From NCBI RefSeq assembly GCF_963678635.1, contig NC_087067.1, positions 20,456,596-20,520,595 on the forward strand: a DNA stretch of 64,000 bases, in the 5' to 3' direction. The translations under genes and the position numbers were made by a program. The DNA is from Symsagittifera roscoffensis (Eukaryota > Xenacoelomorpha > Acoela > Convolutidae). The notes beneath the pieces are model-generated. The model was given only the letters and a program-made list of their open reading frames with translations. It was not told where the DNA came from and searched no databases. Shown here one piece after another: positions 13,501 to 23,739 of this stretch (its first letter is position 1; each line of letters begins with the position of its first letter).

Positions 13501-16500
13501 CATATTAAAGCCTTTTCAGTCGTGAATTTTTTTCAGTGTCGAGAAATACCGGCGTGAAATTTTTGATTTTTGATCTAATCAGTTTACAGTGCAGGGTTTC
13601 TATAGCTTAATAAGCTTAATTAAAGCCATTAAAACTTAGTTTTATTCAAATAAAGGTAATTTTTGGCACAATTTTGGGTAACAAAAACTTGAACATTCAA
13701 AAAATTTCTGCAAAAAAAAACTGAAAAACTTTAGTTTTGTTTAACTTTTTTCGTTTTCCAGTCATTTTTCTTCAAAAACTACTTTCCAAATGACTGATTT
13801 TACTTGACTCTTTTGACTCTTTCTTTCGTTCAGATCTTCTTATCACAACATTCAGAAAAAAACGATATCAATTTGAAAAAAACTTTTATTTTTATTTCTT
13901 TTTAAGATTCGGAACATTTTGAGCTACTTGCACAGTAACCTGCTATCCTTGTTTTCAATTAATTTCATGTATCAATTAATTTCATTGATCCCAAACTATT
14001 CAGCCAAACACCAGAGAACCGTTAAGAAAAAATAGCAGGAAAGAGTCCAAGAATACAGGAAGCAAACCACTTGGTTTTGAACTTCCAGAGATATTGAAAA
14101 TGACACACAAAGGCTTAAGTTTCATTCAATGTGACTCTGAACTTGATGTTACAAAGAAAATAATGGTTTTCCACACTCTTCGAGGAATTAATTTTCGTAG
14201 CGGCACTGATGATTGATTCTGCGATGGCACATTTTCAACGACCCTGAGTGTCTTCTTCCAGCTATACGAGAATCAACTTGCAGGGCTGAATTTTCTTGGC
14301 GGAACTGATTATTGATTCTGCGTTGGCACTTTTTCAACACCTTTGAGTGGCTTCTTCCAGATACACGCGCATCAACTGAAAGATTTTTATTTCTTGTGAA
14401 GGCATTGCTTCCTGGCAAGACGAATAATCGACTTTTAAAGTGTTTGGGCGAAGTCCTAAACAAGCAATCCTTGATTCCGAAACAGCGGTCACAAACGCGT
14501 TGACTCCAAAATGCCAGAATGTGCAAACGCGATACTGCTACTGTCATGTGCTAAAGCATCTGGCAACAAACTCAGCCTACTGGAAACAATCAACAGCAGG
14601 CTTGATCCAGAGTTCCTCGAGCATGTCCGAATGCTACTGTGTACCGCTTTCTTGCACTGAGTAACTTTTCCACTGCATTTGAAACTCTCAATAAGTCAAA
14701 ACCTACCACAGGACGTCAAAAAGATTCAAAATTGACAACTAGAGTTTACATCTAGGTGTACCTACCTTGCAAAACAGTAAAAACCAAGAAACTTTTCCAA
14801 TTAAAATTTGTTCCAAGAAGTAAATTAAGCAATAACCGTTTTCAAAAAGGCAAAAAGATCAGTGCAACCATGTTTTACCACCCTTTCTTCCTTGACTCAA
14901 ACAAACCAACCAATTTCGAGAACCTTCTATTTCACTCAATTTTGGTGTTTCATTTCCTTTTGAAAATTTATACGCGCCTTCACTGTTCAGTGATTATTTG
15001 GTGCACAGAATCGAATAATAAAACGATCAATTAAACGCAAAATGTGAAAGCATTAACAATCACAGCGTCAAAGTAAAGATGTTAACATTGGACAATTTCA
15101 TAATTCGAACAGTTTTGACATGGTCACAAAAGTCTGGAACACAAATGTCTATACACCGTATTTCCATGTTTTCAACGATCCCCATAACGGAAATGATCAC
15201 AGATTAAAAAAACTTTTTTATATTTGAGCTCAGGGAGCCAATATTTATAGATGGTATAAAAAACTGTTCATGACTGAATAATAAGAAAAAACTGTCTGAA
15301 AAACCACGAGCACAAATATTCGAACATAACGGAAATGATCACAGATTAAAAAACTTTTTTATATTTGAGCTCAGGGTGCCAATACCTTTAGATGGTATAA
15401 AAAACTGTTCATGACTGAATAATAAGAAAAAACTGTCTGAAAAACCACGAGTACAAATATTCGAGCCTTTATTCGAAATGCGACACTTTTAGTCTTTTAG
15501 TATAGTTTACATAATGACTGTTTTATCAATGCTCGGTTCAACAATTCAAAATTTTGCATCAACTTCGTTGTGAGTTAACAAGCATTTTTAGGTAACCTAT
15601 GCACTGATTCAGATTTTCAATTTTTCAAATAAGAATACATTCTAAGATAACATACTTTTCCGTCTTCCAAGAGAAATTTCTCTAGCTCAGTTTCTGCCAT
15701 GTATGAGGTATTCCACAGATGCAAAGAGTATTCAGACAGCTTTGGAAACAAACGAGCCACCGGAGAAATACTGTGCCATGTTTTGCCTAAACACAAAAAT
15801 GGACATACAAAATTGGGAAATAAATAAAACCACCATATTGTACTTTTAAAATGAAACTGGTTGCTGCTCTAATAATATTAGAGTACTTGCAAATAAGTAA
15901 ATCATGCTCTATTTGAACTTCTGTGAAAATTATCGAGTGAGTGACTTACTTTTCGGATTGGGGAAAGTTTCCCTATCTGCCTCTCCTTGGGTGCTTTCAT
16001 TTTGCAAAGTCTCTTTGCTCCATGATCGAGCGTATCTAGGCAAGAATATTTAGATATCACAAAAATTCTAGAAACATTTTCTTAAAATACCTTAAATTGA
16101 GATACTTAAGCTAACGTAACGTTAAGTTCAGTTAAGCATCTTGCACAAAACAACTCAAGAGCAACAAGCCCCTTAAGTATAATCGATAATCAATTGCACT
16201 AACTTTTCGTACAGCTGTGTTTGCATCGGAAAAGGATTCAGTATTTCGTACAGCCGAGAGAAACCTTCCTCATCAACTTCGGGTCCTTCTGAATCTTCAG
16301 CCAATTCCTGCATCGCAGAACAAGTCAAACAGATATTGGATAAAAAACTTCGACTCAAAAATTTTATTATTCATCTTCCTCTAAAAAGTTATAACATGAT
16401 TATTTGATTCGTTTAGTTCGAGCAACCGGACTCCAAAACTCCAAGGAAGTTCATTCTATTCTTTTCTCAGAAACAGAAAAAGTAGAATTTCTAACGCGGT

Positions 16501-19500
16501 GTTTTTTAGCACAAGGAAATTTAGTGAGCCATTAGAGAAAACTGTATCCAAAATCAGAACAAATATGATTTTTTTAATAGAGCCAACAGAGAGTTGGATA
16601 AGAACTAATGAACGCAACAAAACAGAAAACATGTTTTTTTTTCAAAAACCTCAATTTTTGAGTTTCAACGAAAAAATAAATATCCTTAAAGCTACTTCAA
16701 TTTCTAGAACAATTCATGATTCACACTTTTTTGGTAGAGCTTCGCTTCGCAAACACTAGCGAGAACAAGACAAAAAGCAGCTCTAGAAATGGCAAGAAAA
16801 TAGAAATAAGCCTCGAATTAGCAAAAATTCGACTAGGTCTAGGATTCGATCTGCGACTCTCACTCACTAACCAGTCTCGTGCACTAACCACTCAGCCACG
16901 CACGCTTAACCACCGACAAACACCAGTCACAAACAAAGCAGCTACATATGCTAATAAATTGCCAATGCCATTCAGCAAAAAAGGGTACCAAATACAAATA
17001 GACACAATTTTGTAATATAAGAAACTGAAGGCATCCACACTAAGTTTGCATCAAACAAATCGCAAAGCATAAAGCCACATTATGTATAAAAGATGCATTT
17101 CAAAAAATTGCGAGGTATATTGTTAGGAAAATTCTGAAATCGAGTTTTTATTGAGTTATGCCGTTGGAAACAAATAGTTTTTTTTCGGTTCATTTGATGA
17201 ATTAAAAATGCATCAACTGTGTTCACTTAATACTATTCGAATGTAAAAGCAAATGCTTTTAAAACTCTGTAAAGATCCCCAAAAATGGTGCTAATATTTG
17301 CGACTTAAGTGATGAAAAAAAAGGGTCTTAATAATAGACTAAGCTGACGCTAGTGTAATTACGCTGAGAAATCTGATAATTAAAATCTCTTTTCGAAATC
17401 AGAACTTGATCACGATTTTCGTAATCTTTACGCTTACGCTGTTGGATAGGTGAGTTGTCTTCATTTTAACAAAAGAAATGATCTGAATTTTTTTTAAAAA
17501 ATCAAACTCAAACCGCAAAAACCGTATAAGTCAAACCGCAAAATGTCACCTTGCCATTTCATAAATAACAACTTTCGAAGTAAAAACATTGACCTTTCGC
17601 TCCCATAAACACATCCGACCACTTGAAACAGGCAGTTGAGCTGTCTATTATCTCAAAAATACAAATATACAGAGGCAAGGCTACGCCTCGCAAACACAAG
17701 CAAGAACATGACAAAAAAGCGGCAATAGAAAGCGCAATGAGAAAAAATAGAAACAAGCATCGAATTAAAAAGGTTTTGCAACGCATCGGACTCGAACAAG
17801 CGACCTTGAGATTTGGAGTCTCACACCCTGCCATCTCGGCCACGAGCTCTCAACAATCGGTAAACACTAGTCAAAAATAAAACAGCTAGTCAAAAATAAA
17901 AAAATATATAAATTGAAAGGTCATGCAGTAAAAATGGCACTAAACACAAATGGACACAATTTTCTAAGTAATGATTTGGAATATAACAAGCTGAAGGCAT
18001 CCACATTGACTTCGCATGAAACCAATTTGAAAGCATAAAGCCAAAGTATGTAAACATTATGCTGTTCAAAAATATTACGAAATATATTGAGTTGAAAAAT
18101 TTCTGAAATCGAGTTTTTTTTTATTGTACTGTTGTTAGGACACCCAAATGCTAAAGTCAACCGACATACAGACCTGTTCCACAGTCCTCAATAATGGAAA
18201 ACATTTAAAATTTACCCAGCGGCAACAAAGGCGACAAACTTTGGGTCGAAACCTGATTAGCCGAAAACGAAACTGTTGTCATGAAAAATTTCAATGATTT
18301 TAAAAGTTGTAACGACCGACCCATCTAAACTGAAACACAAAACCCCAAACAGATAAAAAACTGGCCTACAAATTACGCAAAAAAATTGGATCAGTCGATA
18401 TAACATAAACTAAAACTTCAAATATTAGAAAAAAGAGAAAAAAGAAAAAACATAGCCAACTGACAGTTGGAAAAGAATAATGAACGCAAGGAAACTGAAA
18501 AAACCGACTGGTTTTTCCAGAATCTTCAACTTTTGAATTTCGAAGAAAAAAATAATGGCCTTAAATCTCTATGAATTTGTAGAACAGTTTATGATGAACA
18601 CTTTTTTGTTAAAATTAATCCAATTTGAGAAAACTGGATCAATAGGTAAAACTTTTATTTCGCTGGGAAATCTGATCATTAATTTCCATTTTGAAATAAG
18701 AATTTGATCACAATTTTTGTGAACTTTACACTTTTGCAGTTCGATAGTGGAAGTTGCCCTCCTTTTAACAATGGAAAATGCACTGAAATACGTTCATTAC
18801 TCTTAAAAATCAAAATCAGACATAATACATTTACTAATTTGTGAAGTTTCACTTACAGTATAGCGTTTAGGAAAACGGAAAATGAACCGACAGAAACTAG
18901 GACAAAAATCAGAAACCTCAATAAAAATGAGATATTTTGATGAAATGATAATTACAACCTGAAAGGGGCTTGAACTAATTACAAGTGAGTCATATCTTTT
19001 TTTTTGAATTTTCGAGAAGCTTAGAGCATGTCAGATGAAAAATCCTCTGGAAGTGAAGATACTCTAGAAATGAAGATCTTTTGAACAAAACTGTTTACGG
19101 GGAAAAAAACTTGCACCCGATTGCAAAACCCTTGCTTATCGCAAAGGTAATTCAACTGCCAATACTATGCAGCAAAAGTGCCAACAAATTGAGCCTTTTA
19201 AATGCGAGTTAGGTATGATAATACGCTTGCGAACGTGCTTGTGTAAACGAAGTCGCAGATGATACTTTTTTTGATAAAAGCTGCTACTACTACTTATGAT
19301 TTTATTGTCCGTTTTCCCACTGTGGCGGGGTTGGACATCCGGAAACAGCTTGAGCAATGGTTCAGATGAGGGCATTCTGAAAAGCATTCAAAACATTAAA
19401 AGGAGGAGAGCACGTTTTTCAAAAACATTGGATCAAGGCTGTCTGAATATTTGAGGTCTAAAGTATTCGGGTCTCGTTTAACACAACTGATCCAGCTTTT

Positions 19501-22500
19501 TAATCCTTCCTAAAAACAAGCCTGTCATTTAAATTACTGCTTCGTTGGTAAATCTGTCTTTAAAAGGGACTCCGATAATTCTACGCAGAGCTTTCAAATC
19601 AGCACTCTTAAAAAAGCTGGATATTGTTTTGGCCTCCTCCACGGTTCCAGAGCAGTACATTAGAGCTGGCCGGAGACAAGCTCCGTGGATATGACACCTT
19701 GTAATTAACTCAAATTTTTTATTCAGCAGCAGAGGCGCAATTTGCCGACAATTCGTCCAGAAAGCTGGTATCCTTGCCGATGATGCACGTATTGCGTCAC
19801 TTTGAACGGCAATCATAGATAGCAGGACTCTTTGACAGTACTCACGGTTTCAAATAGATTAATCCGTAGAGTAGCATTCTGATTTGACTGATAATTGGAG
19901 GGGTTATTGCATCTTGAAAAACAATAAGTATTGTTTAAGTATTTTCCTCAGGCTACTGTATTTTGTATGCATCCATTGATTACTAGAACTGCAGCGTATT
20001 GAATTGATGCCGACTCACTTCAACCAACAAGCGCATGGATATTCTCCAGCTTTTTGAGAAAAAGACTTGTGGCCTGAAATCACATGCTTTGTCTTATCGA
20101 CATTTATATTTAAAACGCGTATTTGCAAAGCCTTGCTCCAAGTATTACTTTTCAATAGACTGAGATTTCGTTTCAGCGGATATCACAAGATCCTCCGCAT
20201 ATAGCAAATCCTATGGTACCATTGAACGACAGTTTCTCGTATCCTCTTCCAATACTTTTATAAATTACAATGGGCTACGTGCTGATCCTTATGCACGTCT
20301 ACTTTTAATTCGAAGTAATCACTGCGTCCTTGAGGCCGGCGAACTCTGGTTTTTGACTCGGTGTACAGGTACATTAGTAGTCATACCAGATTTTTGGGAA
20401 GTCTCTAATGCCTCAGAGCCCATGGGATCAGTTTCCTGGCAACACGGTCGAAGGCCTTTTCGAGATGAGCAAATACGTGATGCAGGGTTTTTTCTTTTCC
20501 GCAAAATTCTTTCAAGTGTTCAATTAAAAAAACGTCGTCAGTAGTTGATCTACCAACCATAAAAACAAATTGCGTGTCATCAATTTTAACAATTGTTTCA
20601 GGTTATTCAAATATAATTTCGAAAAAATTAAATCCGTGTTCCAGTAATCGGATGCCTCTGTAGGATCCACATTCTAAACGGTAGCCTTTTCTTTTATAAA
20701 AAGTAATAGTTTCATTTTCGCTCTGGTCAGAGGGGACTAGACAGAGTCTCAGAGTTGTTAAAGACTTCAAAAAGTCCAGCAAGTCCACAATCCCCAAATT
20801 TTATCATGTCCAAAGTTGGCCCTGGGCTTTTCTTATTTTTCATTTCTGTCAGTGCAAGTGCCACTTCCTTGATAGTAAATTCCTCCAATGGGCCAGCCAC
20901 TGTGGGATACCTTCTGTTTCAACCGATTTGTTCAAATTAAAAGATTTGAGAAGTAACTTTGCCATTGCGAGAGAACATCTCGGTCACTTTTTGAACAAAA
21001 ATCTTTTCTTTTTAAGTACATCGCCTTTTTTTTCGTTCCACCTCATTGTTTTTTTTTCACTGATTTTCCGTTTGTTTCGCCACATACGTTTTTCGCTTTT
21101 TGTTGAAAAGTTGATTTGTAATTTTCCGAGTTGGCCTGTCTTCTATTATTTTTTACCTTCTTTCTTCTGCCTCTTTGTACTTGATTTGGTTTTCTTTTTC
21201 AGTTAAATTCCACGATGTTATTCTTCTAACTGGTTTTGACTTATGGAGGTGAATGGGAAATTTAAGCACCAACAAGTCTGTGCTGAGTACCACATTTTTC
21301 ACCCTTGATTAACTTCAAATTTTTGACACAGCTTCTCTGCAGCAATCGCGTTAGAATTAAATAATTATGGGTGGAGTTTTCTTCACTCTTAAACGTACAG
21401 TAATCATTTTCGCAGCGTTTATTTAAAAAGTTTAGAAACTCTAGACTTAGTGACCGGCAGAAACTGAGAAGCCTCTGACCTTCTGAGTACCAAAAAAAAA
21501 CGGGCCAATTTCGCAGACAAACTCCTGACTCCAACCTCCAATATGTCCATCAAGTCACCACACAGGAAAGCATCTTCTAGCGTGTTATACAAACCTCATT
21601 TTTTTCGAATAACCTCTAGCAGCTTGTGGTGCATATGCATATACAATATTACACACAGTATGCCCAAATACAAAATTTAGGCGCATAACATGTTCATTTA
21701 CTCTACTGACCTCAGGTAAATTTTCAGTAAGTCGATCAACTATGGCTATTGCAACACCATTTGTGCCTTCTGAGTTTCTTTGCCAAAAAAACTTAAATTT
21801 GTGGTCGCCATCTCCAAAACTTGTCGCCTCTTTTGAAATGAGTATCTTGTAGACAGCACACCGATATCTTTCTTCTTTCAAGAGTTTCCCGTATCTCAAA
21901 GCATTTTCCTTTTAGTGTACCAACGTTCCTTGAGCATAATCAGAACGACTTCTTCTCTAGGGTGGGCTTTTTGTCTGATACATTTTAGTATTAGTAGTTG
22001 AAACTGAGACTCTTAGCACCCCTTCCCCATTTAAGGGTCGCACGGGCTTGAGGGCCAATGCTTGTTATACTTTTCAATAGTTCTTTGATGCGGTGCCCTT
22101 TCCAGAGCATTTTCAGACCGAAGTCCTTATGGACCGGATGCCCCTGCTGACGTCACCCACCTCGTTTCTCAGGGCTTGGGGTCGGCAGTTCTATCTTAAT
22201 AACAAGACAGACCAGGTGGATAATTCCAACCTGAAACAGGCTTGAACTAAATACTAGCTAAGTGATAGTACCTTTATTTAAATTTTTAGGAAATTGAGCA
22301 TCTCAGATGAAAGATCCACTAGAAATGAACCTCTAGAAGTGAAAATCCTGTGGACAAAGTTGTTTACGTGGAAAAAACTCAAGTACCCGATTGCAATACC
22401 TTTGCGTATCGCAAGGATAATTAAACTGCCAAAACTATGCAGCAAAAATGCCGTCAAATTGAGCACTTTTATATGCGAGTTAGGTATGATACTAGGCTCG

Positions 22501-23739
22501 CTAACTTGCTTGTGTAAACAAATTAGCACAAGATACTTATTTTTGATAAAAGCTACTGTCGTTTTTATTCCATACACACATGTTGTTGACAATTGGTCTA
22601 CTGAAACAGATCAAAAAGAAGTAGTTAAGAGAGACTCAACTTTTTAATAAGTATTTGATTTTTTTTATCAATTCAAAAAATGCAATATAAATTAACAGCT
22701 CAAGCAGCGCATAAAAAGCCATTCATCTGACACAGGATTGCAGAAAGTTAGGAAATTTTCGTGACCTCTACATTTTCAAGTAAAACTAAAACCAAAAACA
22801 TGCGAACGAACACGGATTTTTTTAAAAATCCAACAGAACACTGCGGTATAAATAGAGCACCAGTTAGTGTTTGAAAATTAAACTGAATTATGCGGAATGC
22901 TTTTGAAATTTTAACTCTTTCGCTCCCCACTCGCACATTTTTGATTGGAAAAGCATTGAATTTCGAGCAGTCATCTATGATGCAAAAAACAGCGGTAATT
23001 GCGATAGAAGCTTCAAAAGCCAAAGAAGCATAAAAAATATCAACTTTCGACAAAACGGTTTGATTTTTTTTTTTCAATCCAAAAACGTTACTTTTTCAAA
23101 AATCGGGATAAAGGCCTAACAAAATTAAAGGAAGTAGGACAGTAACATAGCAAAATGTAAAATTCAGCTGATCGGGAAATAAATGTCTTCTGATGAAAAT
23201 GTTACTTACCCCTTTGAAACTTGGCGAACTTTCCTGTTAAGACAAAAATTGTACTATTTCATTTCTTCAGCGTCATTTTATGATATAAAAAATTTCCATC
23301 TTTATACTTTCGCACATCCACGTGAAGACTAGAGCTTCACATACATGGCCGATAGCAGAAATATGCTCTTAAGTCGGCCTAAAATACTAACCAAAATTGC
23401 TCTAAAAATGTCAATTAGAATTCATTAGCAATACCCATATCGAACTAAGAATTTTGACGAAATTACGCCGAAGTGACGTTTCTTCAGTGTTCTTACATTG
23501 TCTGTAGTAATGAATTTTTGTGACCTTTATCAGCAATTCTAGTCACTTTGTTCATGAACGCGAAGAAATAAAAACAGCCTATGCATTACGTATGAAATAA
23601 CTTCCGAACCTTGAAACAATCTTCAAGGTCTGCGCTTTTGATATTAATGTTGTGCTTCTTCAGAGCCCACGTGGTCTCCTTTAAAGTCAAAGTGCCATTC
23701 TGATTTTTGTCAGCCCTTCTGAAGCACTCTTCCCAATAC
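7444..23739 (-). CDS. PLCD: phosphoinositide-specific phospholipase C, delta type (17 exons, 5' incomplete)
   Basis: Hydrolyses PIP2 to IP3 and diacylglycerol at the plasma membrane under calcium control. I joined 17 minus-strand exons (listed separately). All junction phases agree and give about 659 codons ending in TAG at 7,444. Order: EF-hand with a complete calcium loop (DKNQNGTLTLKE), degenerate EF-hands, X domain (INSSHNT with the first catalytic His, LELD, IKH with the second His, PVILSIEDH), a very short X-Y linker, Y domain (VKVYPGNM, GGCGFLLKPYYLR) and C2 (HILGGAHLPRK, GFNPVWNE, VIDKDLDADDLVG). The protein ends right after C2 and has no SH2/SH3 insert, which argues for delta (or zeta) rather than beta, gamma or eta. 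The first exon here begins with a 3' splice site, so upstream exons exist. A PH domain was not found in the window. One intron (9,769 to 9,496) appears to use a GC donor. Confidence 0.93.
7602..7618. repeat. poly-C tract in the last PLC intron
   Basis: A run of about 17 C on the plus strand (G on the transcribed strand). Together with the tracts at 8,931-8,955 and 9,114-9,127 it makes three long C/G homopolymers within 1.5 kb. Confidence 0.85.
7897..8043 (-). CDS. PLC exon 16: C2 domain
   Basis: Acceptor TAATCTAG, donor AATG|GTCTAT. It encodes GFNPVWNEKANFIVDCPELA and VIDKDLDADDLVGINCI, with the aspartates of the C2 calcium loop. Confidence 0.92.
8438..8588 (-). CDS. PLC exon 15: C2 domain
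   Basis: Acceptor TGTTACAG, donor AACG|GTATTT. It encodes ILGGAHLPRKTKDNGKFCGD, then VDVFVKVSLFDK and QSFKTQIIKDN, matching the first half of PLC C2 domains. Confidence 0.9.
8795..8886 (-). CDS. PLC exon 14: Y-C2 linker
   Basis: Acceptor TTTTCCAG, donor GCAC|GTGCGT. It encodes NGTFFNPLTLEMRNKETLER and YLKVH, leading into the first C2 strand. Confidence 0.85.
8931..8955. repeat. poly-C tract in a PLC intron
   Basis: An uninterrupted run of about 25 C on the plus strand, in the intron between PLC exons 13 and 14. Confidence 0.9.
9114..9127. repeat. poly-G tract in a PLC intron
   Basis: A run of about 14 G on the plus strand in the same intron as the poly-C at 8,931, in the opposite sense. 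The two tracts are complementary and could pair in a transcript. Confidence 0.85.
9303..9495 (-). CDS. PLC exon 13: Y domain core
   Basis: Acceptor TGCTGTTAG, donor TAAAA|GTGGG. It encodes VKVYPGNMQVLSGHFDPRDM, ACLNMQTTDYYFIFNQAMF and GGCGFLLKPYYLR, the most conserved Y-domain stretch. Confidence 0.93.
9770..9942 (-). CDS. PLC exon 12: Y domain
   Basis: Acceptor CATTTTCAG. It encodes KKKFYSLCSNKRFEDSVF through ALVEWTKRSQ, matching the FYEMASF...GFVRHN part of the Y domain. The only in-phase donor that joins VKVYP in the next exon is TCACAG|GCAGGG, a GC donor. Confidence 0.82.
10139..10220 (-). CDS. PLC exon 11: X-Y junction and start of Y domain
   Basis: Acceptor TTGAACAG, donor AAAG|GTTTGA. 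It encodes KRLRHEKFINVCRGIPSKNL. FINVCRG aligns with the start of the Y domain (IIYCKSV type). The usual acidic X-Y linker is almost absent, unless an extra exon in the preceding 1.16-kb intron was missed. Confidence 0.8.
11381..11463 (-). CDS. PLC exon 10: end of X domain
   Basis: Acceptor TTGCAACAG, donor CAAG|GTTTGC. It encodes LPSPEELKGFIIIK, matching the family's LPSPEELKGKILLK block. The intron before it is only 66 bases. Confidence 0.92.
11530..11621 (-). CDS. PLC exon 9: X domain
   Basis: Acceptor CATTTTCAG, donor CAAGG|GTATCA. It encodes YPVILSIEDHVEKNDDAKIT, with the glutamate that completes the calcium site in PLCs. Confidence 0.92.
12373..12496 (-). CDS. PLC exon 8: X domain
   Basis: Acceptor TTTTTGTAG, donor CA|GTAAG. 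The junction with exon 7 builds LELDVHPG, which carries the calcium-site Glu and Asp. VIKHLNF holds the second catalytic His and EAIKKYAF the following conserved helix. Confidence 0.92.
12620..12705 (-). CDS. PLC exon 7: X domain
   Basis: Acceptor CCTTTAG, donor GAAC|GTACGT. It encodes YLEGNQLTSDCTSDAYIRVL, matching the conserved [20 protein letters not shown]-type block. Confidence 0.92.
13029..13225 (-). CDS. PLC exon 6: end of EF lobe and start of X domain
   Basis: Acceptor GTTTTCTAG, donor AC|GTTAGA. It carries LSFAGFVHFLFSEK, like the fourth EF-hand, and then MRLPLNHYYINSSHNT, the start of the catalytic X domain with the first active-site histidine. Confidence 0.92.
14186..14385. repeat. 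tandem duplication, about 99-base unit, inside a PLC intron
   Basis: Two adjacent copies share 'ttgattctgcg(a/t)tggcac', 'ttttcaac' and 'cttcttccag'. The period is a multiple of three. A 119-codon minus-strand frame (14,188-14,547) stays open across both copies and contains the repeat in its protein (SxxRxxGRxHS...KxCxRRIN). I do not recognise the protein. No splice sites tie it to PLC, so I list it as a repeat. Confidence 0.5.
15184..15467. repeat. tandem duplication of about 142 bases
   Basis: The block starting 'cataacggaaatgatcacag' occurs twice in direct tandem with a handful of substitutions. It lies in the PLC intron between exons 5 and 6. No coding content. Confidence 0.85.
15656..15786 (-). 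CDS. PLC exon 5: EF-hand lobe
   Basis: Acceptor GTGTTTAG, donor GGAAAA|GTATGT. It encodes a segment ending MAETELEKFLLEDGK, matching the helix before the last EF-hand in delta PLCs. Confidence 0.7.
15950..16035 (-). CDS. PLC exon 4: EF-hand lobe
   Basis: Acceptor TTGCCTAG, donor AAAA|GTAAGT. It encodes YARSWSKETLQNESTQGEAD and onward. Conservation is low, but splice sites and phase fit exons 3 and 5. Confidence 0.65.
16204..16307 (-). CDS. PLC exon 3: second EF-hand region
   Basis: Acceptor GATGCAG, donor AAAA|GTTAGT. It encodes ELAEDSEGPEVDEEGFSRLY and the following helix, like the EDEEIETFYKML-type segment of delta PLCs. A 6.9-kb intron filled with repeats precedes it. Confidence 0.8.
16735..17170 (-). 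repeat. tRNA-derived SINE-like repeat C, copy 1
   Basis: On the minus strand a tRNA-like block (about 16,840-16,912) has A-box TGGCTGAGTGG and a B-box-like GATCGAATCC. It is followed by a body with 'attcgaggctt' and ends near 'gcgaagcgaagctc'. The same order recurs at 17,672-18,122, with shared flanking words ('ggacacaattttct', 'gaaggcatccaca'), so the repeated unit is about 430 bases. It probably uses RNA polymerase III and LINE machinery. Confidence 0.6.
17672..18122 (-). repeat. tRNA-derived SINE-like repeat C, copy 2
   Basis: The tRNA-like head at about 17,780-17,850 (minus) has A-box TGGCCGAGATGG and B-box TGTTCGAGTCC. The body and both flanks match copy 1. The head looks like a Leu/Ser-type tRNA with a long variable region, but it is degenerate. 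Confidence 0.6.
18455..18790. repeat. dispersed repeat A, copy 2
   Basis: Direct match to 3,011-3,350 over about 330 bases with scattered substitutions and small gaps. It sits in the long PLC intron. Confidence 0.6.
18957..19300. repeat. dispersed repeat B, left copy flanking the decayed LINE
   Basis: Starts 'aacctgaaaggggcttgaac' and contains 'gcgagttaggtatgata' and 'ttttgataaaagct'. It matches 22,228-22,575 in the same orientation. The two copies bracket the decayed LINE. Confidence 0.6.
19400..22220 (-). pseudogene. decayed non-LTR retrotransposon (LINE), endonuclease plus RT
   Basis: Fragments in minus-strand order: an APE-type endonuclease piece at about 21,899-21,585 (FFWQRNSEGTNGVAIAIVD, IVYAYAPQAA), RT fragments near 20,797-20,620 (ECGSYRGIRLLEHG, the usual GNYRGIKLLEH block) and 20,560-20,430 (EKAFDRVARKLIPWAL), and a C-terminal piece at 19,816-19,529 (LKALRRIIGVPFKDRFTNEA). 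Many stops and frameshifts separate them, so it is dead. The motifs suit the RTE/CFDP2-like group of LINEs, with the clade uncertain. It lies in the 6.9-kb PLC intron, in the same orientation as the gene. Confidence 0.75.
22228..22575. repeat. dispersed repeat B, right copy flanking the decayed LINE
   Basis: Direct-orientation match to 18,957-19,300 (starts 'aacctgaaacaggcttgaac'). Confidence 0.6.
23210..23233 (-). CDS. PLC exon 2: 24-base micro-exon
   Basis: Acceptor TCTTAACAG, donor GGG|GTAAGT. It encodes ESSPSFKG in phase 0, between EF-hand 1 and the next exon. Its length fits the EF-hand 1 to EF-hand 2 spacing of delta PLCs. The strong splice sites and exact phase support it, but skipping it would also keep the frame. 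Confidence 0.6.
23610..23739 (-). CDS. PLC exon 1 (first visible): EF-hand 1
   Basis: Acceptor AACCAG, donor CAAG|GTTCGG. It encodes WEECFRRADKNQNGTLTLKE, a canonical 12-residue calcium loop preceded by the usual hydrophobic helix. It begins in phase 2, so a coding exon lies upstream, either beyond or within the retroelement-rich DNA. Confidence 0.85.
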
